Positions 34,815 through 42,157 of a stretch of 64,000 nucleotides of DNA are shown in pieces. The notes under the pieces were generated by a model. That model had not been told where the DNA came from and made no database searches. It worked only from the letters and a program-made list of their open reading frames with translations. The position numbers and the translations under genes are program-made. Each line of letters begins with the position of its first letter. The first letter of the stretch is position 1. Origin of the DNA: Hymenobacter negativus (GTDB taxonomy: Bacteria > Bacteroidota > Bacteroidia > Cytophagales > Hymenobacteraceae); assembly GCF_017571495.1 (NCBI RefSeq), contig NZ_JAGETZ010000009.1, forward strand, positions 186,001 through 250,000, given 5' to 3'.

Positions 34815-34870
34815 TGGCCAACGCTGTAGGCGGGAGCTGCAACCCGAAATAGCGCGGTAGTGCACTTGCC

Positions 34871-34901
34871 GGCAAAGGTACTAGGCAGCTTTACCTTTGC
34901 C
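34871..34901. promoter_or_regulatory. Divergent paired -7 elements of tyrS and holA
   Basis: GGCAAAGGTA and TACCTTTGCC form an inverted repeat 11 bases apart. Each contains TACCTTTG, the Bacteroidota -7 consensus, one per strand (34873-34880 for tyrS, 34892-34899 for holA). Likely overlapping divergent promoters. Confidence 0.6.
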
Positions 34902-34966
34902 TTGAGCGAAGCCGATGCTTGCCATAGCCGCTGCTTTACTCATTATACTCCTTTACGCATCTACAC

Positions 34967-36025
34967 TTGATACAAGAAGCCGACGCCATTCTCAAGCAGC
35001 TCCAGCAGCGGCAGTTTCAACCCGTGTATTTTTTGCAGGGCGAGGAGCCGTACTACATCGACGTGGTGGCCGATTTGATTGAGAAAACGGCCCTGGCGGA
35101 GCACGAGCGCAGCTTCAACCAAATGGTGGTGTACGGCAAGGACGTGGATGTGACGGCCATTCTGGGCCAGGCCAAGCGGTTTCCGATGATGGCCGAGCGC
35201 TCGGTCGTCATCGTAAAAGAGGCCCAGACGGTGGCCGATTTGGAGCAGGAGCGGAGTTGGCCTTTTCTGGAAGCCTACCTGAAAAACCCCTTGCCAAGCA
35301 CCGTGCTGGTATTTTGCTACAAGCACAAAACGCTGGACAGCCGCAAGAAGCTGGGTAAGCTACTCAGCGGCAAGGACTCGCCGGCGGTGCTTATGACCAG
35401 CAAGAAGCTTTACGACAACCAAGTGCCGCAATGGCTCACGGCCAACGTGCGCGGGCGCGGCCAGCAGATTACCGGGCAGGCCACGGCCATGCTGGCCGAG
35501 TACATCGGGGCCGACCTAGGGCGGCTGGCCAACGAGGTGGACAAGCTGGTGCTCAACCTGAAGCCGGGGCAGCTCATCGACGAGGAGTTGGTGCAACGGC
35601 TGGTGGGAATTAGCAAGGACTACAATATTTTCGAGTTGCAAAAGGCGCTGGTGCAGCGTGACGTGCTCAAGGCCAACCGCATTCTGGCCTACTTCGCGGC
35701 CAACCCTAAGGCCAACCCGCTCATCCCCAACCTAACGCTGCTGTTCAATTTTTTCACCAAGCTGCTGGTGCTGCACCAGTCCGGCCCCAACCCGCCCGAT
35801 GGCGTGTACAAAAGCCTAGGCATTATGAACAGCTTCGCCCAAAAGGACTACCAGCAGGCGATGCGAGCCTATCCGATGGAGCGGGTGGTGGGCATCATCC
35901 ACGACATCCGGCGAGCCGACGCGCAGAGCAAGGGCATCGAAAGCGGCTCAATGGACGACGCCGAGATTTTGCGGGAACTGGTGTGGCTGATTCTGCACGC
36001 GGTGCCGGCCGGCGTGCTGGGGTAA
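34967..36025 (+). CDS. holA: DNA polymerase III delta subunit (clamp-loader)
   Basis: 352 residues. Clamp-loader subunit that opens the sliding clamp. N-terminal PVYFLQGEEPYYIDVVADLI, central helical AAA-like region (ITGQATAMLAEYIGADLGRL then NEVDKLVLNL) and C-terminal collar domain (LFNFFTKLLVLHQSGPNPPD then GVYKSLGIMN) fit Bacteroidota HolA. No Walker A, as expected for delta. Start is TTG at 34967, consistent with family N-termini (IQEADAILKQLQQ). It is divergent from tyrS and is followed by a hairpin terminator and an AT-rich gap. Confidence 0.93.
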   Translation: MIQEADAILKQLQQRQFQPVYFLQGEEPYYIDVVADLIEKTALAEHERSFNQMVVYGKDVDVTAILGQAKRFPMMAERSVVIVKEAQTVADLEQERSWPFLEAYLKNPLPSTVLVFCYKHKTLDSRKKLGKLLSGKDSPAVLMTSKKLYDNQVPQWLTANVRGRGQQITGQATAMLAEYIGADLGRLANEVDKLVLNLKPGQLIDEELVQRLVGISKDYNIFELQKALVQRDVLKANRILAYFAANPKANPLIPNLTLLFNFFTKLLVLHQSGPNPPDGVYKSLGIMNSFAQKDYQQAMRAYPMERVVGIIHDIRRADAQSKGIESGSMDDAEILRELVWLILHAVPAGVLG

Positions 36026-36041
36026 AATAAAATGCCGCGTA

Positions 36042-36076
36042 AAACAATAGCGCAAGAATTATATCTGCTATTGTTT
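36042..36076 (+). terminator. Terminator of holA
   Basis: 10-base perfect arms AAACAATAGC/GCTATTGTTT with a 15-base loop, 17 bases past the stop codon. Confidence 0.6.
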
Positions 36077-36477
36077 AAGTCAAGCCAGCGCTAGCTGATT
36101 AGTGTAAATAAACTTGAATTGATACGGGTGTTTATCGCGAAATTTTGTGTATTGTTGAAGTCTGATAATAGTTATAACATGCTGTGTCGCAAATTAACTA
36201 TGTGTCTTTTAAATAAAGCTGTAAAATTATATAAAGCGCAGCTATAGACAGATGCTAAGCTATGATTGGCTTCAAGAAAATTCTCAATTATCAAACTTGT
36301 ATTTTTGTGAATACTTGCGCTTAATTAAAGTATTTAATATACTTTCTTTAGTGAAATATTCACCAATTTGTACAAGTAATACTTTTGAAGAGGAAGCTGT
36401 TCTCTCAATTTATTCTCTAACTGGCAATGGGAATAGATGAGAAAAAACTTTGATTTTTTACTTCCAGTGAAATAATT
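36077..36477. other. AT-rich gap after holA
   Basis: Strikingly AT-rich against the ~60% GC surroundings. A 62-codon plus-strand frame (36252-36440) exists but has no recognisable domain and no supporting codon bias. Together with the AT-rich broken gene that follows, it suggests imported or decaying DNA. Confidence 0.45.
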
Positions 36478-36955
36478 TCATCCAGTATTACCTTTGTCTT
36501 CGATTAAGGATAGGTCGAATATTTTCGGCAGATTTTCGGATTTTCTCTGGAAACTCGCAATTAGCTTTTCATCATAAAAAGAGTCCTCATGTTGCTTGAT
36601 TGTGCGGATTAAATCAGCGTTAGCTGATTCACTATAAGCCACTTTGCCTTTGCCAAGGTCAGTAAAAAATAGTAGCTGTCCGGATTTTGGCAGTAATCCT
36701 GTTAAGTCGAAGGGTAATACATCGGTTAAATTGAGCCGGTAGTTAAAACGCAGGTCTGTTGGGTGTTCTATTCCATTCGGCAAATCTATAATTGGGCCGC
36801 CTACTCTAGATTTAACCTAGAGCAATATCTATCTTGGTGCGTTTGATAAAACTGCCCCGCTTCAGTATACATGAAATTTTAACTGAAGCAGGATAATACC
36901 TCATGGAATCTGGGACAAGGCGAATAATAGCAAAGTCTGTTTCAAAGTGATTCAT
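36478..36955 (-). pseudogene. Broken DUF1963-like gene at the end of the SWIM/MoxR operon
   Basis: A first frame starts at ATG 36955 (MNHFETDFAIIRLVPDSMRY) and stops at 36812 after 47 codons. A second frame, open from 36816, reads SRVGGPIIDLPNGIEHPTDL, then LNLTDVLPFDLTGLLPKSGQ and LLFFTDLGKGK, the DUF1963 (YwqG-like) pattern. Skipping one T at 36814 joins them, so a single-base insertion explains the break. The joined product (~158 residues) still lacks the usual C-terminal half. The ATG overlaps the stop of the preceding gene (ATGA), so it was translationally coupled to the SWIM/MoxR operon. It could alternatively be two short real genes. Confidence 0.65.
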
Positions 36956-37281
36956 GTTAGGCTACTATAGCTGTTTTTTAGACGTGTTTCTATTAGCCTT
37001 TTAACTTCTGTATTATTAGCAAGTAGCAAAATGCCGTATAATTCTTCGGCTGGAAGGCTTTCGGCGGCATGAACTAGTGCCCATTCCACTTCATAAGCAG
37101 ATGTATCCGGCGGAGGACCCAAATTGATGAGAACAAGGGCGTGCGCAGGCTCCAAAGGTTTGGTAAGCTGCTGAAGTAAATGGTCAAACTCCTCGAGTAG
37201 AAATGTTGCCATCTCTGACATATCGCTGTCAGGCATTGGCCCTATTTTCTGGAGGCGGGCAACAATAGTGGTGTTATCCAC
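36952..37281 (-). CDS. 109-residue unknown protein, overlapping the moxR stop
   Basis: Not recognised. The GTG start at 37281 shares one base with the moxR stop codon, and the stop overlaps the next gene's ATG, so it is embedded in the operon by translational coupling at both ends. The sequence is helical: MATFLLEEFDHLLQQLTKPL, YEVEWALVHAAESLPAEELY, LLLANNTEVKRLIETRLKNS. No signal, membrane segment or metal motif. Size, helical content and linkage to a DUF1963-like gene resemble small immunity proteins, but this is a guess. Confidence 0.7.
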   Translation of the reverse strand: MDNTTIVARLQKIGPMPDSDMSEMATFLLEEFDHLLQQLTKPLEPAHALVLINLGPPPDTSAYEVEWALVHAAESLPAEELYGILLLANNTEVKRLIETRLKNSYSSLT

Positions 37282-38366
37282 TACTCCACTACTTCCCGGC
37301 AGGCGCGGTACAGGTCTTTCCAGCCTTCGCGCTCTTTCACCACAGTTTCGAGATATTCGAGCCACACCACGCGGTCGGGGGCGGGGTCCTTGATGACGGC
37401 ACCGGTAAGGCCCGCAGCCAAGTCGTGGGCGCGCAGGGTGCCGTCGCCGAAGTAGGCGGCCAGGGCCAGGCCGGCGTTCATTACCGAAATGGCCTCGCCA
37501 GTGCTCAGCGTGCCAGTGGGCGACTTCAGCTTGGTCTTGCCGTTGTCGGTGACGCCGGCGCGCAGTTCGCGGAACACCGTAACGAGGCGGCTGATTTGCT
37601 CGAGCGCGGGGGCTTCGACGGGCAGCTGCAAGGCTTTGCCTTGCTTGGCCACGCGGGTTTGCACGATGTGGACTTCCTCGGCTAGGGTGGCGGGCAGGGG
37701 CAGCACCACGGCGTTGAAGCGGCGGCGCAGGGCGCTGCTGAGCTCGTTCACGCCGCGGTCGCGGTCGTTGGCGGTGGCGATGACGTTGAAGCCCTGCGTG
37801 GCCTGGATTTCGGTGCTGAGCTCAGGGATGGGCAGCACTTTTTCGGAGAGCATGGTGAGCAGCGTGTCCTGCACATCGGAGGGAATGCGGGTGAGCTCTT
37901 CGATGCGCACAAGCTGGCCGGTTTCCATGCCTTTGTAGAGCGGGCTGGGCACCAGCGCGCCTAGCGAAGGGCCTTCGGCGAGCAGGCGGGCGTAGTTCCA
38001 GGAGTAGCGCAGGCTGTCTTCGGCGGTGCCGGCCGTGCCCTGCACCAGCAGGTTGGTGTGCCCGCTGATGGCGGCCGTGAGGTGCTCGCTCACCCAGCTT
38101 TTGGCCGTGCCCGGCACGCCCAGCAGCAGCAGGGCGCGGTCGGTGGCCAAGGTGGCCACGGCAATTTCCATTAGCCGCCGCTGGCCGATGTACTTGGGCT
38201 CGATTTCGAAGCCATTATCGAGCTTGCCGCCCAGCAGGTACGTCACCACGGCCCAGGGCGAGAGCTGCCAGCCGGGCGGCTTGGGGCGGCTGTCGACGGC
38301 TTTGAGGGCGGCGAGCTCTTCGGCGTAGAGGTCTTCGGCGTGAGGACGGAGCAGGGTGGGGGTCAT
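37281..38366 (-). CDS. MoxR-type AAA+ ATPase of the SWIM/VWA gene set
   Basis: 361 residues. Walker A LLGVPGTAKSWVSEHL (83-90 core), Walker B region LVRIEELTRIPSDVQDTLLT, sensor 1 FNVIATANDRDRGVNEL with SSALRRRFN arginine finger. The N-terminus TLLRPHAEDLYAEELAALKA and KYIGQRRLMEIAVATLATDR are specific to the MoxR member that travels with DUF5682, DUF5691/SWIM and VWA proteins. MoxR ATPases remodel proteins, typically with a VWA partner as substrate adaptor; that partner is at 6.8 kb here. It follows the SWIM gene by 67 bases and overlaps the 109-residue gene, so the three are surely cotranscribed. Confidence 0.93.
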   Translation of the reverse strand: MTPTLLRPHAEDLYAEELAALKAVDSRPKPPGWQLSPWAVVTYLLGGKLDNGFEIEPKYIGQRRLMEIAVATLATDRALLLLGVPGTAKSWVSEHLTAAISGHTNLLVQGTAGTAEDSLRYSWNYARLLAEGPSLGALVPSPLYKGMETGQLVRIEELTRIPSDVQDTLLTMLSEKVLPIPELSTEIQATQGFNVIATANDRDRGVNELSSALRRRFNAVVLPLPATLAEEVHIVQTRVAKQGKALQLPVEAPALEQISRLVTVFRELRAGVTDNGKTKLKSPTGTLSTGEAISVMNAGLALAAYFGDGTLRAHDLAAGLTGAVIKDPAPDRVVWLEYLETVVKEREGWKDLYRACREVVE

Positions 38367-38433
38367 AGTTTTTTGAGGTATGAGGATGGAAAGGTGTGAG
38401 GATAGGAGTTGGGGTCGACAGAACGTCGTACCA

Positions 38434-41400
38434 TCACTCGCTCAGTGAGGCCTCTAATTCGGCCTGGAAGCGGAGGATATCAACAAAAGCATGGAGCTGG
38501 GGCTGCAGAACGATGTTGGGCTCGACAATGGCTTCGATGCGCTCAATGACCCACGCGATATCGGCCGGGGCGATGGCGGGGGCTACGGTTTGGGGCAGCA
38601 GCCAGGCGAGCTGGCGCAGCTCATGGATGGGCTCGGTGGGTGAGGCGGATGGCGCAAGTTTATTGGCCAGAGCTTTCACAACGGCATAGGCCAGGGCCCG
38701 CGGCCAGGGCGCAGGCACAAAGCCAATGTCGGCAGTCCAGCCCGGCGCTTGCTGGAGCACGCGCCGCAGCACGGGCTCCAGCAAACAGGCTTGCTGGTCG
38801 GCTGGGGTGAGCAGAGCCGCCAGCGCAACCCAATCGATGCCCTGCTCACTATTGGCCTTGGCCAAGGCGGGTCGCTTCTCCATCCAGAGTTCCACAAAGG
38901 CAGCGGCAAAGGCGGCATCGTGGTGCAGCAGGGTGCTTTGGGCCCAGGCCGAGAGCAGCGGCAGGGCCCATTCCGAATCCAGGGCGGCGGCCAGTAGTTC
39001 AGGCGGCGTCAGGTTGAGGTGGGCGGTCCAGTGGTGGGGCGGCAGCAGGGCCAGCAAGTTGGCCAGGCGGGCGGTGGCGGGGCCTATGGTGGCTTTAGAA
39101 TTCGTCCCGTACGGCGACAGGAAGCGCGCGTTTTTCTCCTCAATGCCATCGAGCAGCCAGGACTTATCCCACGTATCGGGCAGGGTAATTTCCAGGCTGG
39201 CTTTGCCCAGGCCCAATAGCTTGCGCTTGGCTGAGAGGAGCGGTGTGGCCCGCGCCCACAGCCGCTCGGTGAGCGCCGCGCCGGGTAGTTGCACCAGCAG
39301 CTCGGTGGCCAGGCGGCGCACCTCCTGCCCCCGGGCCTTGAGCAGGGCCTCCAGCATCGGCTCCACATCGGGGTGCAGGTGCTGCGCCAAAATTTCCAGG
39401 AAGGCCTCCTGCGCCTTGGCCGGCTCGGTGGGCAGGGCGGCCAGCAGTAGGGCCCGGGCTTCGTCGGGAGCCTGAGCGAAGCGCTCGGTGAGCCAGGCGC
39501 GGCGCTGGACCAGCGTGCCGGTTTCCCAAGTGGCGGTTTCGGGGCTGTCCGGGGTTGGCAGGGAAGCGCCGTCCGTGAGTTTGGCCCATTCGGGGTTCAG
39601 GCCGGCCAGCCAGTGGCCCCGGCTGCCCAGCACGGGGGCCAGCGCCGCCCGTGTTTTGGTGGAGTAGCCGGCCTGATGGAGCAGCGGCACCAGCAGCGCC
39701 GGTGGCACCAGCCGGTCGCGGGCAGCCAGGCGGGTGAGGTAGTCGGGCAGTAAGTCCAGGTGCAGGCCGTTGACGAGCATCTGGTGCAGGTGGTCGGTGC
39801 CTTTCGGGCCAATGACGGGCAGCAGCTCGGGCGGAGCGGGTGTCAGGGGCGGCCCGGCGGCGGCAACGGGCTGGTGGCCGGCTTTGCGCATCAGGGCGAG
39901 CGTGCCAGCCGCCAGCAGGAGCTGCTGCTCGGGCGAGGCCGCGGGCGTAGGGAAAGCGGGAATGGTTTCACCGCTCTGACGGGTGCCGAGCAGGGCCACG
40001 CGCAGTAGCTGAGCGCCGTTTGCCTCATCCCCCGGCCCCCTTTCCCGCGGAGAGGAGGAGCCGAACGATTCCGGTCCAACGTCGTCCGGCTTCCCTTCTC
40101 CGCGGGAGAGGAAGCTGGGAGGTGAGGTCTCGCCCGCACCGTCCGGCGCCCAGCTGGTAAGCGGGCGAAAAGCCCGGCCATCCCATTCGCCAAAAAGCGT
40201 GACCGGCTGGCCACCGCTTTCGGCCAGCAGCTGCCAGCCGAAATCTTCATCCGCGAGACGCAGGGGCAGGATACCCGGCTCGGTGGCGTGGTGCAGCTGC
40301 CAGCTGCCATCGGGAAGCGGGGCGGGCAGCACCTGGCTGAGGGTGGCCGGCCACTCGCGCAGCCAGGGCTGGCGGGCCAGCGCATCAGCATAGTCATGCA
40401 GCAACTGGCTGATGGGTTGGCCTGCTGGCATGGCGTTGGACGGTACCGTGCCGTCAAACTTTATGTGGACCGGGGCCGCCCGTAGGGGTAGCAAGCCAGG
40501 GTAAAAAGCCAGCTCGCCGAGGTAGCTGCCCTGCGGGATAAACGGCGAGTTGAAGGGCATCCCGCCAAAGGAAAATTCCAGCACCAGCGCCGTGCGGCCG
40601 GTATTGCGCCCGCTCAGCCAGGTGCGGCGAGCGGTAAGGCGGTCTTCTTCCCACACAAACTGGCCCAGCACGCGCCAGGTATCAGCTACGGGTGTGGCGT
40701 TGGCAATTAAGTCGTCTTTTTTAAGGTTGACGCCGACCATCTGAAGAACTTCCGGCCGGGCATCGGGGCTGAGGTGAGGCAGGTTCTGGAAGGCGCGAAC
40801 CAGCAGGTACAGCTCGCCGAGGCGGCCGAGCAGCCGCGGTGGCCAGTCGGGGAGGGAGTGGCGCAGGGTGGCCAGCTCGCGCAAGGTGCTGGCCAGGCCG
40901 GGCAACTGGTTATCGACCAGCCGGGCCGCCTGGCCTTCCCAGAACCGGTCCGACTGCTGGTCGAGGGTGGCGAGGCCGGCGCGCATCAGGTCTTCGAGCC
41001 AGGCCGCGAGGTCGTCGGCGCCATTGGCCATGCGGGCCAGTCGCTTGGGGTCGACGGTGATGCCGCCGGGCTGTGCCGCCGCAGCCGGCGCCGCGGTGGC
41101 CACATCCGTTTCGAAAAGCGTGGCCGCACCGGCTGGTCCTTCAGCCGTTGGCAACTCTGAGGCCGGCGCTTTGGCAGCTTTTGCGGCTGGCGCAACCGCT
41201 TTTTCGGCTTTCTTCTCCTGGGTTTGCTGCCGTTTTCCCAGCCACTCATTTAGCCAGACCGGAGGCGTACTTCCCGATAGCAAATCTGGTTGCCGGGCCA
41301 TGAGCAGGAGCAGGCCCGCCCCATGCTTGCAAGGAAATACCCGGCTCGGGCAGCTGCACTTGAAGGCCGGTTCTGTCAGGTCGATGCCGGTGAGGTAGGG

Positions 41401-41553
41401 CTTGGAGCCGCTGCCGGCGCACTCGCCCCAGGCGGCGGTATCGGTGCGGCCCAGGTTGGCCCATTTGGTGGGTTTGGCCAGCTCCTGGCCCCGTTTCAGG
41501 GTGCCGGAGTCGGTGATGAGGGACTGGGCTTGCGCTTCGGTGAAGGAAATCAT
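38434..41553 (-). CDS. SWIM zinc finger protein fused to a DUF5691-like helical domain
   Basis: 1039 residues. The N-terminal SWIM finger is FKCSCPSRVFPCKHGAGLLL (Cys66, Cys68, Cys75, His77). After an Ala/Lys-rich linker (about 110-160) comes a region with LARMANGADDLAAWLEDLMR, DRFWEGQAARLVDNQLPGLA and later the helical DUF5691 part (LLLAAGTLALMRKAGHQPVA through FLEILAQHLHPDVEPMLEAL), a HEAT-like scaffold. In many bacteria SWIM and DUF5691 are separate adjacent genes; here they form one protein. Residues about 476-511 are encoded by an inserted 105-base palindromic repeat that keeps the frame. First gene of the operon with the MoxR ATPase. Confidence 0.9.
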   Translation of the reverse strand: MISFTEAQAQSLITDSGTLKRGQELAKPTKWANLGRTDTAAWGECAGSGSKPYLTGIDLTEPAFKCSCPSRVFPCKHGAGLLLLMARQPDLLSGSTPPVWLNEWLGKRQQTQEKKAEKAVAPAAKAAKAPASELPTAEGPAGAATLFETDVATAAPAAAAQPGGITVDPKRLARMANGADDLAAWLEDLMRAGLATLDQQSDRFWEGQAARLVDNQLPGLASTLRELATLRHSLPDWPPRLLGRLGELYLLVRAFQNLPHLSPDARPEVLQMVGVNLKKDDLIANATPVADTWRVLGQFVWEEDRLTARRTWLSGRNTGRTALVLEFSFGGMPFNSPFIPQGSYLGELAFYPGLLPLRAAPVHIKFDGTVPSNAMPAGQPISQLLHDYADALARQPWLREWPATLSQVLPAPLPDGSWQLHHATEPGILPLRLADEDFGWQLLAESGGQPVTLFGEWDGRAFRPLTSWAPDGAGETSPPSFLSRGEGKPDDVGPESFGSSSPRERGPGDEANGAQLLRVALLGTRQSGETIPAFPTPAASPEQQLLLAAGTLALMRKAGHQPVAAAGPPLTPAPPELLPVIGPKGTDHLHQMLVNGLHLDLLPDYLTRLAARDRLVPPALLVPLLHQAGYSTKTRAALAPVLGSRGHWLAGLNPEWAKLTDGASLPTPDSPETATWETGTLVQRRAWLTERFAQAPDEARALLLAALPTEPAKAQEAFLEILAQHLHPDVEPMLEALLKARGQEVRRLATELLVQLPGAALTERLWARATPLLSAKRKLLGLGKASLEITLPDTWDKSWLLDGIEEKNARFLSPYGTNSKATIGPATARLANLLALLPPHHWTAHLNLTPPELLAAALDSEWALPLLSAWAQSTLLHHDAAFAAAFVELWMEKRPALAKANSEQGIDWVALAALLTPADQQACLLEPVLRRVLQQAPGWTADIGFVPAPWPRALAYAVVKALANKLAPSASPTEPIHELRQLAWLLPQTVAPAIAPADIAWVIERIEAIVEPNIVLQPQLHAFVDILRFQAELEASLSE
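40023..40127. repeat. Palindromic repeat inserted in frame in the SWIM/DUF5691 gene
   Basis: Arms of about 40 bases (40023-40063 and 40085-40127) are inverted with mismatches, sharing CCCGCGGAGA cores and CCTCA ends. Length 105 bases equals 35 codons, so the reading frame is preserved and a Gly/Pro/Ser/Arg-rich peptide is added. Confidence 0.8.
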
Positions 41554-41570
41554 GCGGGCAGGGTAGGGCC

Positions 41571-41578
41571 CAAATGTA
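41571..41578 (-). promoter_or_regulatory. Candidate -7 element for the SWIM/MoxR operon
   Basis: TACATTTG on the minus strand matches TAnnTTTG, 18 bases upstream of the ATG, implying a very short leader. No clear -33 element. Confidence 0.4.
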
Positions 41579-41612
41579 GTGGGGAATTTCCAGGTTCAGC
41601 GGCCGAAAATGG

Positions 41613-41715
41613 AACATCATGCTCATCTGGTGTCCGCGCAGCCAAAGCATCTCTCCCGCTTGGTTGAACTGATTACTCACGCGGTAGAGATGCTTCGACA
41701 AGCTCAGCAGGAAGG
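41613..41715. repeat. Interspersed palindromic repeat, long form
   Basis: Inverted AAGCATCTC (41645-41653) and GAGATGCTT (41687-41695), with outer parts carrying CAGCCAAAGCATC and GATGCTTCGACAAGCTCAGC. These match the family core seen at 13128 and 31334 in style (TCATGCnnAGC...GAAGCATGA). It lies between the Imm51-like gene and the SWIM operon. Confidence 0.6.
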
Positions 41716-41744
41716 CCTTTTTAAATCGTCTGATTAGAAGCTGC

Positions 41745-42104
41745 TCAGGCAAAAAAGTCGTCTGGGTCGGCTTGGCTGAGGTACTTCTGCAAGTGCGGCA
41801 GGGTGTCGAAATGCGGCAGCACGCAGGCCATAAAATCGGCCACGGCCACCGGGCCGCTGGCGTAGGCCACAAACGTGTGCCCGCCCTCGGCAAACTCCAG
41901 CTCCTCCAGCAGCTTGGGCTGCTTTTCCTCAATAATGGTTTCAATGTGCTCCACCCAGGAGTCGGCCGTGCCCCCGAAGCCGTAGTTCTGAAACAGCGCG
42001 TAATAGGCTTCCAGACCGCCTACATCGGCAAAAATGAGCAGCTGGTATTCGGGCATGACGGCGGCCGGAGCGGCCGTGACCTGGAAGGGAAAGGTGGCAG
42101 ACAT
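41745..42104 (-). CDS. Imm51-like immunity-type protein
   Basis: 119 residues. PEYQLLIFADVGGLEAYYAL is followed by GFGGTADSWVEHIETIIEEK, LLEELEFAEGGHTFVAYASG and VADFMACVLPHFDTLPHLQK, a pattern I associate with immunity protein family 51 (small alpha/beta proteins next to polymorphic toxins). No toxin is adjacent. ATG at 42104 rather than the longer frame start is chosen because the conserved block begins shortly after. It follows the photolyase gene by 53 bases on the same strand, so they may share a transcript by chance. Confidence 0.65.
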   Translation of the reverse strand: MSATFPFQVTAAPAAVMPEYQLLIFADVGGLEAYYALFQNYGFGGTADSWVEHIETIIEEKQPKLLEELEFAEGGHTFVAYASGPVAVADFMACVLPHFDTLPHLQKYLSQADPDDFFA

Positions 42105-42157
42105 ACGGCGAAGGTACGGTGGCCGGGGAGCGTCGTCCTCGCCGAAGGCAACCCGCA

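Noticed and set aside
34774..34875. N-terminal extension of tyrosyl-tRNA synthetase through the octanucleotide repeat
   Set aside because: Family alignment supports the TTG at 34773; the extension encodes a repetitive hydrophobic string.
36252..36440. 62-codon frame in the AT-rich gap
   Set aside because: AT-rich DNA with no domain, no promoter and no coupling to a neighbour; likely chance.
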